Part shown: positions 11,901 to 22,859 of the stretch, in pieces | How positions within the stretch are numbered: the first letter of the stretch is position 1 | Layout: every line of letters starts with the position of its first letter | Source: Nautilus pompilius | Lineage: Eukaryota > Mollusca > Cephalopoda > Nautilida > Nautilidae | Reading direction: 5' to 3' | Length of the DNA stretch: 64,000 bases | NCBI GenBank assembly: GCA_018389105.1 | Contig: JACATO010000310.1 | Span: 1,970,501-2,034,500 of the forward strand | The notes under the pieces: model-generated | The model's input: the letters and a program-made list of their open reading frames with translations, nothing else | What the model was told of the DNA's origin: nothing | Databases searched by the model: none | Translations under genes and position numbers: made by a program

Positions 11901-12649
11901 CCTGCTGGCGGGCCTCGGAAAGCCGAAAATTATTTCTGGAGTCCGGCCGAATAACTGAAAAGGAGAGAAAACAACAAATACGACAGAGGAGTTCCTGGTT
12001 ATTCTCTTAATTGATGTGAATATTGCTAATTCTAAATTGTTCAGCATCTGTGAGCTTCCTCGTATCCCCTGGTTACAAGAAACTGATTTGGGTGCTGAAG
12101 GTTTGCCGATTTCCTATAATCTACGAGCGCGGCTTATGTAGAATAACTTATACCGGGATCACGGGCAAGTTTACAGTCCAGCTGCACTTCATCGATGATA
12201 CATTTATTTCTCTTTTCATGTAACAAAGTATCCAAATACGGAACTAAAGTTTCAAAATTTTCCAACTTTGTTAATTATACTATCTAGCAAGTTCTACACT
12301 AATCAATTACTGACATCGTGAAAGCGTAGACTGTTATTAGTAAGTAGCTCTCTCATGTTGGCTACCATGTTAGACGTTACTCACTAAGTATTCTCTCTTC
12401 ATCTTATTTTTTGATTATGGATTTTATTTAGATGCGAATCGCGTTCCTCACGGACCTTTGTGGTCCACGTCAAATTAACATAATTTGAAGATGCACTGAC
12501 AAGTAGTTATTACGACAGGGGTAATAGAGTAATATAATTATCACATATTAAATCGCATTAGTCTTTTTTTTTAGACGTTTTAAGAAGCATTCTCTCTGTA
12601 ATTGCGGTGAACAGTTAGCCAGTCAGTGAATTAAGGAACTAAGGAGTGT

Positions 12650-12650
<1 letters not shown>
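9000..12650. other. Non-coding stretch, no gene recognised
   Basis: Mixed sequence with a short (AAT)n/(AAAT)n run near 9515-9540, a long T tract at about 10215 and a C homopolymer near 11890. Short open frames around 10164-10592 and 11727-12010 overlap on both strands and show no domain or start context worth calling. Confidence 0.55.
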
Positions 12651-12652
<2 letters not shown>

Positions 12653-12707
<55 letters not shown>

Positions 12708-12741
12708 TATGACGTCAGTACAGGGAGAGAGAGAGAGAGAG
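12653..12741. repeat. (AG)n microsatellite containing a CRE
   Basis: Two AG runs are separated by ATATGACGTCAGTACAGG, which includes TGACGTCA at 12710-12717. The junction is nearly identical to the one at the left edge of the AG array at 41705-41835, so both arrays appear to come from one composite repeat. Confidence 0.95.
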
Positions 12742-13852
12742 TTGGGTCGTCGGTCGAGTGAGAAGTCCGTGTGTAGATATTTGCAGATAAACAGACAGAC
12801 AGACAGGCAGGAAGTCTGTTTTTGCTTGTTTATGCTGAGACGATCCCAAATTCAAAATGTTATTGGAAATATTTCAAGTTTTCAGTAAACAAAGTTAAAA
12901 TCGTCAATTAGGAAATATCTGAAATAATTGGCTATTTTTGTTGAATATATATTAGGCGGTTCATTTAAGTCACTGTACTGTCTGTCCGTAGTGGCTGCCA
13001 GTACATTGCTAGCGACACCTGATGGATAAAAGGAAATAAAGGGTGATAACTCAAGCTACCTGGGCACATGTAACTACCTATTGCAAGAGATTCCATTACC
13101 TGGTTTCTTTCATAACCTAAACCAATCGCCCCCCCCTTTTGACTATGTTTAACTGGTGGCATTTTTTAACGATAACAATACCTTATCTGACGTGTATCTA
13201 TTTATGTTTTAGATCGATAACACTCTATAGGAAAAGACGAGGATAAATAATCGCATGGGGCCGGCGATTTTGAGTAGCCATTAGTGAAGAAGCTCGCGAG
13301 GTCGCCGTCGGTGGCGATGAGCGGTTGACGTTCGATTTCTGTGGCCTCTTACTTGATAAAACGACTGAGGTCATAGGGGACGCTCGAGCTCTTCACGAGA
13401 AGTTCAGGGCCTATCGCTGACTCGTCGGAGCCGGAACTTTGCTCCGCCTTCATACGTTCAATAATCGAGGTCTTCCGCCATTCGGAAGAGCCGGAGCCCC
13501 GCGTGAAGCGATGGCTTCGTGTCGAACACGAAACGGTGGAGAGCTTGGGACGCCAACGGCTCTGTAGAGACGGGATCGTAGAGAATGGACGGCGGCCTCG
13601 AGTGCGGTCGGGTAGCTTTCGTCACGAGACCCGCGCGAAACGAGGGAACAGACACCATAAAATATAGATACCACTACTAGTAATAATAGAGAAAGACGGG
13701 ACGTTATGAGCAGCCAACTACTTCTTTAACAGCTCTTTTTATCTTGTTTTTAAAGGTGACGATCAGTCGTCCTACAGCTCTTTATTTACAATAGCGACTG
13801 ATGGGTTCTCTTCTCTCTTATCAGTAAAATTTTTCGAGAAATAGCGGCGATG

Positions 13853-14146
13853 TGCGCGCGCACACACACGCACACACACACACGCATACACACACACGCG
13901 CACACACACGCACACACACGCACACACACGCACACATACACACTCACGCACACACACGCACGCACACACACGCACACACGCGCACACACACATACACACT
14001 CACGCACACACACGCATACACAACACGCACACACACGCACACACACGCACACATACACACTCACGCACACACACACGCACGCACGCGCACACACACACAA
14101 ACACGCACACACACACGCATACACACACACACACACGCACACACTA
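13853..14146. repeat. (AC)n array with CGCAC/TACAC variants
   Basis: About 290 bp of AC repeats interrupted by CGCACG, CATACAC and ACTCACG units in a loosely periodic order. It is open in several frames (Thr-His or Cys-Val peptides) only because of its composition. Confidence 0.96.
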
Positions 14147-14149
14147 ATT

Positions 14150-15940
14150 AGACAATGGGTATGTAAGAATAGAAAATGCCCGAATATGTAGTGCGTATTT
14201 AAATTTAAGTGTTTATTTACGGGACTTGCCAGGTGAGAGTTGCACACCACTATTCAGTAGTAGCAATGGAAAGAAGGACATGAGAGATCTTACAAGGACA
14301 TGATGTTGGAAACCCGTACGATTGGTTTCTCCTCGGCAGTGACCAACGCCTGTGCGCGCAGTACGACAGACAGACATCCTCCGGACGCCTTGCTACAGCG
14401 GCTCAGCTCATAACGGTCTACCTTTAAAACCGGCCGTTAGGCTCTTCGGTAACCGGTCGCCCGGGCGCAAGTTCTCTTTTGAGAGCGAAGAATAATTATG
14501 TTCCGGGGGGGGGGCGAATCGCGACTAGGGAGAGAACTGACCCACAGCAGGTTGTACGGCTCCACGGATCGCCTTTTATCGCACGTGCAACGGATGAAGG
14601 GATGCGGTCAGGTCCCGCTAAGGTCGCGCAAAGTGCGATACCCAACCCTCCTCCCAGTCACCTACCCTTTAGGCTGCTGGATTTGACGTCATTGTAAGAT
14701 GTGATGTATACGGGACTTCATTCATTTTCTAAACTACGTAATACCTGTGAGTGTACAGAGCGGAGAACTTCGCCTAAGTGGTGAGAATTCCTGAAGAACC
14801 GATAGTCAACGTATCCATCTTTAACGCCTTTGCCGCCATTTTAGAAGTACTCTGCTCTTAACCCTGCCTACGTTTTTAATGCCATCCGACTTCTCTCTCG
14901 ACAAGAATTTTGAGGGGGGCAGGAAATCGGCGAAGAATACGAGAAAGACGAAGGCTTTGTTTATAATAATAATAATCAAAATCGCTCTATTTGGAAAAAA
15001 AAATACAAATATTTTTGCCGTTTAGACTTGAATTTTTTAATATTATTATTTTTTTTTATTTGGGTTCCGACGTCTCCCGCGATAGAGCATTGTCGACAGT
15101 TTTTGTACGAACTGTTGTTTTTATTTCTTCAAATATCCCTGGAGTCCGTGTCCACTGCTCACCTACTTCGAAGTTTCCAGAAGTCACCCGAGTCTGCGAG
15201 TACTTAACAAAGCTATAAGCCCGCATGGGATACACCAGCGGCTAATTTATATCAGTTTTATTTTTTTTCCTTTCTTCCATAAACATGCTATTGTAACCGT
15301 TTTGTTTAGGTCTGGAACCATTAATGTGAAACAATATGCCTGATTAACACACGGAAGTATAGAAGGTAATAACGTTAAAAAAGGGGGGGGTAGTTCCGAT
15401 CAGATTTACTGTCGATGTCTTAAAAGCTGACCGGCGCAATGCAAACCGGATTGAAGGCTACCCCTCGATAATTAGGAAGTTCTGCAAACCGCGAGCGGTC
15501 TTCGACATTCTGAAGAACAGTCTGTGGACACGTATTGACTACGGGTCTGGAATTGCTGGTGCTCGTCGAGGCTGGTGAACGGCCTTCGTGACATTTTTTT
15601 TAATTGGATAGAAAACGATAGCGTGGAAGAAGTGCGAATGCTTTTCATGGCATCTTAAGTGCGAGAGACGAGCGGCAGGAAGCGCTGGCGAATATTGGTG
15701 GATGGAGAGGAGAGACCCGTGGGCGTTAATGAACGGCAAAGTACGCGATACGCCGAGTGTCTGAGCGAAACATCTGCATAGCGGTTCGAAATCTGGCTAG
15801 GTGGGTGGGGCGGCGGCGTGGGAGGCAGCGAAGCTTAGCTGGATGGGCGTGTCAGGCGAAGATGTCGCAGAAGCTGGTCGCCGGGCGTCGCGTGATCGGT
15901 TTTGCGTCGTTTAATAGAATGGACCGGGAGAAACCACAGG
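14150..15940. other. Non-coding stretch, no gene recognised
   Basis: Contains a G homopolymer at about 14505, an isolated full CRE TGACGTCA (14684-14691) in otherwise unique DNA, AT-rich DNA near 15000-15060 and a CpG-rich section from about 15480. Open frames of 60-75 codons overlap in several frames and are not supported as genes. Confidence 0.55.
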
Positions 15941-15944
15941 CGGT

Positions 15945-16140
15945 GACGGGATGATTAGCGGGACCGCTCGACACGGACCATCAACCACGTCGCTGAGAAC
16001 CGACCCGGGGACGGGATGATTAGCGGGACCGCACGACTCGGACGATCAACCACGTCGCTGAGAACCGACCCGGGGACGGGATGATTAGCGGGACCGCATG
16101 ACTCGGACCATCAACCACGTCGCTGAGAACCGTCCCGGGG
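15945..16140 (+). repeat. Three direct repeats of a 65-bp GC-rich unit
   Basis: Units begin with GACGGGATGATTAGCGGGAC at 15945, 16010 and 16075 and end near 16140. They differ at only a few bases (for example CGCTCGACACGG, CGCACGACTCGG and CGCATGACTCGG). The unit is CpG-rich and not divisible by three. Low divergence means recent local amplification. Confidence 0.95.
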
Positions 16141-16639
16141 ACCACGTTTTCCGCTGGCGCGAGTCTGCCAGTTAGAGCTCTCAAAAAAAAGCGGAAGTCG
16201 CCGAACGCAGAGAATTGTGGGCGGTTTCCTTTCGGAATGAATACCGCGGCTTCACCGCTTCCGGAGTATACTATGGTAAAATAATAAAAGAGGAGGGTAA
16301 ATAGCGGTAGGTCACGAAAATATACCCTATTTAAAAATTTTAAAAAAAAAAATCCGTTTCTCATAATTCGCAGCAGATGCATGAAGCCATTCAGCATCAC
16401 GAGGCAGCAATGGCTGCCGGTTAACCCGAGAAGACGCCACCTTCGAATATTGGTAAACCTTCGTGGTTTTAAAACCTGAAATTCCGCTGATGGCAGAAAA
16501 CGGACGTCAAAACAAACGACAGCCTTAGGTTTCACTCTCATCGAAGAACACATTCTCATGTTTATTTATTTATTTTTAAATACTTTCTTCTCGGAATAGA
16601 CCCCACCCCCCGCCTGCGCCACACCGGACTATTTAAAAT

Positions 16640-16870
16640 ATGTATGTATGCATTCAGAGGGAATCTACTCGAAGGATGCAAATTAAAACTCGTGGATTTC
16701 ATTGGAAAGTCCCCGGATTATCTCCAGGCTCCCCCAATCTCGGTCGGGGCCGGGAGTCCCTCCTGTACCCGCTCGCGGACGAAATATGGGGTGTGTGGGG
16801 GCCGGCGGGCGATCTTAGTCCCCGTTGGTAGAAAGTCCCCGGATAGTCTCCACTAGTGGGGAGTCTTCAC
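16640..16870. repeat. Short direct duplication in GC-rich DNA
   Basis: GAAAGTCCCCGGATTATCTCCA-like sequence occurs near 16708 and again near 16829 (with one change), about 121 bp apart. The intervening DNA is GC-rich. No gene is seen. Confidence 0.6.
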
Positions 16871-17227
16871 TGACGAAAGGTGAACACTCCTCTGCGCGTT
16901 GCCAGGTTTGGAAGGGGCTAGGGGAGCTCGTTGGCGGAAATCTTCAAAAATCGTACGCAATTCCCCCCTGGAGACGGAGATTCTTCCTCCAACCTCGCGC
17001 CATTCACAGATCTCCGGTAGCGACCAAGTTTGTTTCTTAAGGAAGACGAGTCTTTTTCTACCAAAATAAAAATTCTCCAGTGGAATCAACCTCATTGGAT
17101 GCTGAAGGAACCGTCTCGCGTGAACAGTCACTAGAGTTCATTCTGGACGGATTCGTACATGGATTTCTAAAACAATGAAACTTAAAACAGAAATAGAGAT
17201 TTTTTTAAAACCCAGTCGCTTACTAAA

Positions 17228-17925
17228 TATCGCACATACAGAGACATATAACACACAGAGACTCGCACATACACAGACACATACACACAGAGACTCGCAC
17301 ATACACAGACACATACACACAGAGACTCGCACATACAGAGACATATAACACACAGAGACTCGCACATACACAGACACATACACACAGAGACTCGCACATA
17401 CACAGACATATAACACACAGAGACTCGCACATACAGAGACATATAACACACAGAGACTCGCACATACACAGACACATACACACAGAGACTCGCACATACA
17501 GAGACATATAACACACAGAGACTCGCACATACACAGACATATACACACAGAGACTCGCACATGCACAGACATATACACACAGAGACTCGCACATGCACAG
17601 ACATATACACACAGAGACTCGCACATGCACAGACACATACACACAGAGACTCGCACATGCACAGACATATAACACACGAGACTCGCACAGCACAGACATA
17701 TACACACAGAGACTCACACAGCACGACATCACACACAGAGACTCGCACATACACAGACATATACGCACAGAGACTCGCACATGCACAGACACATACACAC
17801 AGAGACTCGCACATACACAGACATATACGCACAGAGACTCGCACATACACAGACATATACACACAGAGACTCGCACATGCACAAACATATACACACTCAA
17901 ACACACGAATACACACAAACACACA
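17228..17925. repeat. ~32-bp minisatellite (AGAGACTCGCACATACACAG type)
   Basis: About 22 units of roughly 30-33 bp combine ACACAGAGACTCGCACATAC with variable CAGACATATA/CAGACACATA/CAGAGACATATAA segments. Units near 17690-17730 carry small deletions. Long frames on both strands (Cys-Leu-Cys-Met peptides minus, His-Arg-Asp-Ser peptides plus) follow from the periodicity and are not genes. Confidence 0.95.
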
Positions 17926-17949
17926 CTGACCAGTTTAGTTTTGCTATCT

Positions 17950-18640
17950 TAGGTGGATGAGCAAGGTGCTAATCCGCTCGATAATCAGGCTGAATTTATG
18001 AGCCATTGTATAAGCATCTTATTACAACTTTCGATTACAGTTTTCAAAACCGTCACTAATGTTTTGCTTGGTTCCTTTCATGCGTTAAATGAAACAGCAG
18101 ATATATCGAACGCTAAAGGCTCTTCTGAATAGAGTGCATAGAACAGAGATGTGGTCTCTGCGAGACGAACAACATAAAAATAAAATTATCCTTTGTGAAA
18201 TTCATGTATCTACTTACCTGAGTGAAAAATCGATATGATCTAGTAAAGCATGCGTGCATCGTACCTGCTTCAGTTTCAACTTTGAAAAGGATCGAAAAGC
18301 ATTTAAAAGTGCAGATGTGGAGACCGAGTAATCAGCGAATGGAATCATCTAGGATTACTTAGAGGAAATGAAGAAGATCAAAATTGTCGGATAGAATTCG
18401 TCGCGAGTTATGCACACAGATCGAATCAATATTACGTTGTCCGCGTTGATGGCATCGCTCCACCGAGTGCAAGTACACACAAAGAATAAAGTTTAACTAA
18501 ATATTTTACAGACTTATTAACCCATGAAAATGTCACCAGATTTTACATGTTTTTTTTTTTTTTTTCGGAAAGGGCAATTTAACTTGTATCAAAAGTCGTA
18601 GAATTCCGTCGGTGTCAAAGAATCTGTAGCTCGTGCGAAT
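17950..18640. other. Unique non-coding DNA between two arrays
   Basis: AT-leaning DNA with no open frame above 60 codons and no motif that I can assign. Confidence 0.6.
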
Positions 18641-18649
18641 GATGACGAT

Positions 18650-19705
<1,056 letters not shown>

Positions 19706-19919
19706 GGGCATCTTTTTTGCCATATGAAGTCAATTTGGGTTTACATTCTCCCAGGTTAGCACCGTTTATCAGTTGGTCTTTCAGTCTCTCAAGGCCGCCG
19801 TTAAGAAGCGGGGATCTTCTTCCCCGCCCGAGCTGTTCACGCGAAAGCCTTCCCACTTCGCGAAGGCAGGTAATTAACGGAGATATTTCTGCGCGAGGAC
19901 AAACGGGAGATTAGAGCCG

Positions 19920-21395
19920 GAGAGAGAGAAATTCGGAAAAAAAAAAAACTTTTTAAAATAAATTTTGGATTAAATGAAATCCGAGCCTAAAACTTTTTGA
20001 CGAGGGTTCGTTCAGCTGAGCATCATTAGAAAGGTTTTTAGAATTATATTAATGACGGCGATGTACTTACGTTTATCCCTCACGGACAAGTGGACTTTCT
20101 CTCTTTTTTCTAAAAATACAATTATGACTTTCATAAAATTACATATTAACTCCCCATTCGATGCCAATTAAGCCGTATTTTCCGACGACTAATGTCTAAT
20201 TCGATTTTTCTTAGTAAAATATAATAATTTTTCGCACAAAAAAATTATAAGTCAATTTTTTCGAATGTTTCCTTTAATATAAAATAATACGAATTTTAAT
20301 GGAATCTTTAAAAATCAAATTAATAAATTGCAAAGTTGTGATGCTTATTGAATTTCGGTGTTTACCATGTTTATCTCCAAATATTGTAATACTAATTTAA
20401 TGATATTTTAAAGCAATATCAAATAATTAAATTTTTGTATAAAAAGCTTTGATTTAAATTTTCTAAGATAGAATTTTTTGAAGAATCGGTAGTTTTGTTT
20501 GTTTGTTTGTTTTTACTTTTCAAACATTTTCTCCAAAAATTGTCTAAATGAAAAGAAACTTTAAGGATATTAAAAGAAGAACGGAGTTGCTGCTTCATCT
20601 CCTCTTCTCAGTCTGTCGCCGCAGACCATATTAAAGGGTTGTCTGTATACGAAGCGATTAAAAACGAAATGTGGGTCCTTTAAAAATGGCTGCTCGATGC
20701 GACGATTTCAACTTTAACCATTGTAACCACGATAAAAACGAAGAGCTGTCAGATTAGACTTGGAACAATGTCCGGCCTGACAAAGAAATTGGCGTGGATT
20801 TCCTATTTTAACTTTGTAGGGGCCATCTAGAGAATTCTGCCGATCTTAATCCCTTCTTTTTATTGTCCGACGTCTGCTCCGCCGTTTAAATTAGCGCTTC
20901 GACGATTTTGTTATACTTCTCTCTCTTTTTTTGCCATCTTTGGTAACGTGAAGCTAAAAGGCATCACTTGGAAATATTCATTACACTAATTAAAGTATGA
21001 CAGAACATCACGGATTAGGGAGCTGACCATAGGAGGAGCAAAAAAAAGATATATATATATATATATATATATTCATATATATTCGCCTTAGGTTATTAAA
21101 TCAAGCACTGTACGTTAGAATTTTGTTTTTTTCTTTATTTGCCTTTTTATGAGTGGTTTTAAGCAAAATATAGCGAAATATACGCGATCCTTTAAGATAA
21201 CATTAGTTACAGAAAGATCGAGATCTTTGCTTCCCAGTTCTAAAGTCCGTTCTTGTATAATCTTGGACTGCAGTTGCTGGTTTCTCTAAATTAATAATTA
21301 ACGTCAAAATGCCTCAGGACGGCAGTTTTGTAGATACGTGTAATCCTAAGCTTTTATAGTAACAATGACAAGATATTTAAACGTTAGCTATTTTT
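19920..21395. other. AT-rich unique DNA
   Basis: No open frame above 60 codons. A-rich and T-rich tracts, a (TA)n run at about 21047-21074 and a GTTTGTTTGTTTGTTT run near 20495. It resembles intron or intergenic DNA. Confidence 0.6.
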
Positions 21396-21399
21396 CGAG

Positions 21400-21549
21400 A
21401 TGGCGGAAATGACGTCAAAAGACTGCACTTCCGGGTCTACTGAAAAATTGAGGAAAAAAATGACTTTCTTATCGACAGGTGCTTGCTTGAATGTTGGCCT
21501 CAAGTCTCAACCGCGATTAGAGCTCAGTTATTACAATGCATGTAGGTAA
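21400..21549 (+). promoter_or_regulatory. YY1/CRE/ETS cluster over a TISU-like ATG with a 49-codon frame
   Basis: ATGGCGG (21400-21406), TGACGTCA (21410-21417) and ACTTCCGGG (21427-21435) lie within 36 bp. These are binding motifs of YY1, CREB/ATF and ETS factors, which together mark many TATA-less animal promoters. The ATG in GAGATGGCGGAA resembles the TISU start element. It opens a 49-codon frame beginning MAEMTSKDCTSGSTEKLRKK, which ends at a TAA at 21547-21549. An in-frame TAG at 21385-21387 sets the start. A possible AG|GTAATT donor begins at 21546, so this could be a first coding exon of 146 nt. The peptide is not recognised. The motif cluster is certain; the exon is speculative. Confidence 0.3.
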
Positions 21550-21806
21550 TTTTGAGAGAGAAAGGCCAGGTAACGACGTCATGTAGTCACGCGCTGTTCA
21601 TACTACCTGCAGGTGCCCTTTACATCCCACTTCTCAGCGCAAAATCAGAGTCAAAGGATGACGTACATTTCTCATTAAAACCTTATTGAGTGGATGTAAA
21701 GCACACGGCTAAATGAAACGAGTTCTGCTGCGCTAGATATCTGCATTTATCTCCCCTGTTGCCACGAGTACTTATTAACATTCGATGCCGAGACTATAAA
21801 CAATAA

Positions 21807-22011
21807 TGACGTCAGTACTGTGCAAGCTCGTTTTAAACCGAAGCGTCGTGATATGACGTCACATGCGGGATGGGGTAAAGTTGTATGCTACGACAGACTG
21901 ATTGCGCACATACGATGCAGATTCTGAACGACTATAAGTAGAACCCATCGTTCCAAAACGAATAAAACCCTACAAACATCAGGCGTAGACGTCTAATCTC
22001 TAACACGGTAA
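21807..22011 (+). promoter_or_regulatory. Promoter-like module: two CREs, TATA-like box, splice donor
   Basis: Two full TGACGTCA octamers (21807-21814 and 21854-21861) lie 47 bp apart. TATAAGTA follows at 21933-21940, 79 bp after the second CRE, and a good donor-like ACG|GTAAGA lies near 22003-22011. This would define a short non-coding first exon starting about 30 bp after the TATA-like box. The CRE-to-TATA spacing matches the modules at 3597/3671 and 6728/6820. No coding sequence is read. Inferred from motif order only. Confidence 0.3.
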
Positions 22012-22557
22012 GACAGTATAGTAAATAGAAGTCGTGCTTGTCTTTGTATTTAAAAATTCCTATTGTACACAAAGTTCGATTTTTTTTTTTTTAAATTAAA
22101 AAAAAATCTCTCTTTTACTTCATTTATATAAATGGTTCTGATACCGCGTAGGAAGAAAGAAAGATACGACATGGTGCTAGAATTTGAAGGTCGTAATAGG
22201 TGTGTGAATTGAATTAATTTACTACGTTGGTCATGTCAACTCTAAAGTCAGGATTAGAGTACCCAGTTAGGAAAAGCGGACGTGAAAAGTAAGCATCATT
22301 ATATCAGGAAATGTAATTTCAAATAATTATTATAGCTGTGGATTAACAGGATTTTTAACGAAATAAAAATAAGAAAAAAAACTCTATTCGACCGTCATCG
22401 CATTTACAGCTATTTAGAAAGCTAACAAAACACCTTTAATAATTAACCGAACAATTACGCCACTTATCATTTTGAGTGATTGCTTTTTGCCGCATCTAGG
22501 ACATTATTATGCGTTGAAACGTAGTCCACATTTAAGCAGAGATGTTACTTCTCCTGA

Positions 22558-22858
22558 CGTTCCGCCGCGCTCTGCAGGTAACTGAGATCTCGCGAGATGG
22601 CGTTCCGCCGCGCTCTGCAGGTAACTGAGATCTCGCGAGATGGCGTTCCGCCGCGCTCTGCAGGTAACTGAGATCTCGCGAGATGGCGTTCCGCCGCGCT
22701 CTGCAGGTAACTGAGATCTCGCGAGATGGCGTTCCGCCGCGCTCTGCAGGTAACTGAGATCTCGCGAGATGGCGTTCCGCCGCGCTCTGCAGGTAACTGA
22801 GATCTCGCGAGATGGCGTTCCGCCGCGCTCTGCAGGTAACTGAGATCTCGCTAGGAAC
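22558..22858 (+). repeat. 43-bp tandem repeat, 7 units, carrying TCTCGCGAGA
   Basis: Units start at 22558, 22601, 22644, 22687, 22730, 22773 and 22816. The first six appear identical; the seventh diverges inside the palindrome (TCTCGCTAGG). Six perfect TCTCGCGAGA palindromes start at 22588, 22631, 22674, 22717, 22760 and 22803. Each unit also contains CGCGCTCTGCAGGTAACTGA. Family knowledge: TCTCGCGAGA is a conserved promoter element of vertebrates bound by BANP, and Kaiso/ZBTB33 has been linked to it, with binding sensitive to CpG methylation. Identity between units implies very recent expansion or homogenisation. Confidence 0.98.
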
Positions 22859-22859
22859 G

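Noticed and set aside
13772-14250. Cys-Val and Thr-His ORFs over the AC array, and similar ones at 17138-17952 and 37144-37522
   Set aside because: AC/GT repeats and the 32-bp minisatellite are open in all or most frames by composition. Overlapping frames on both strands show no coding bias.
16020-16559. 179-codon minus-strand ORF
   Set aside because: Its end is built on the 65-bp direct repeats and the rest has no recognisable domain.
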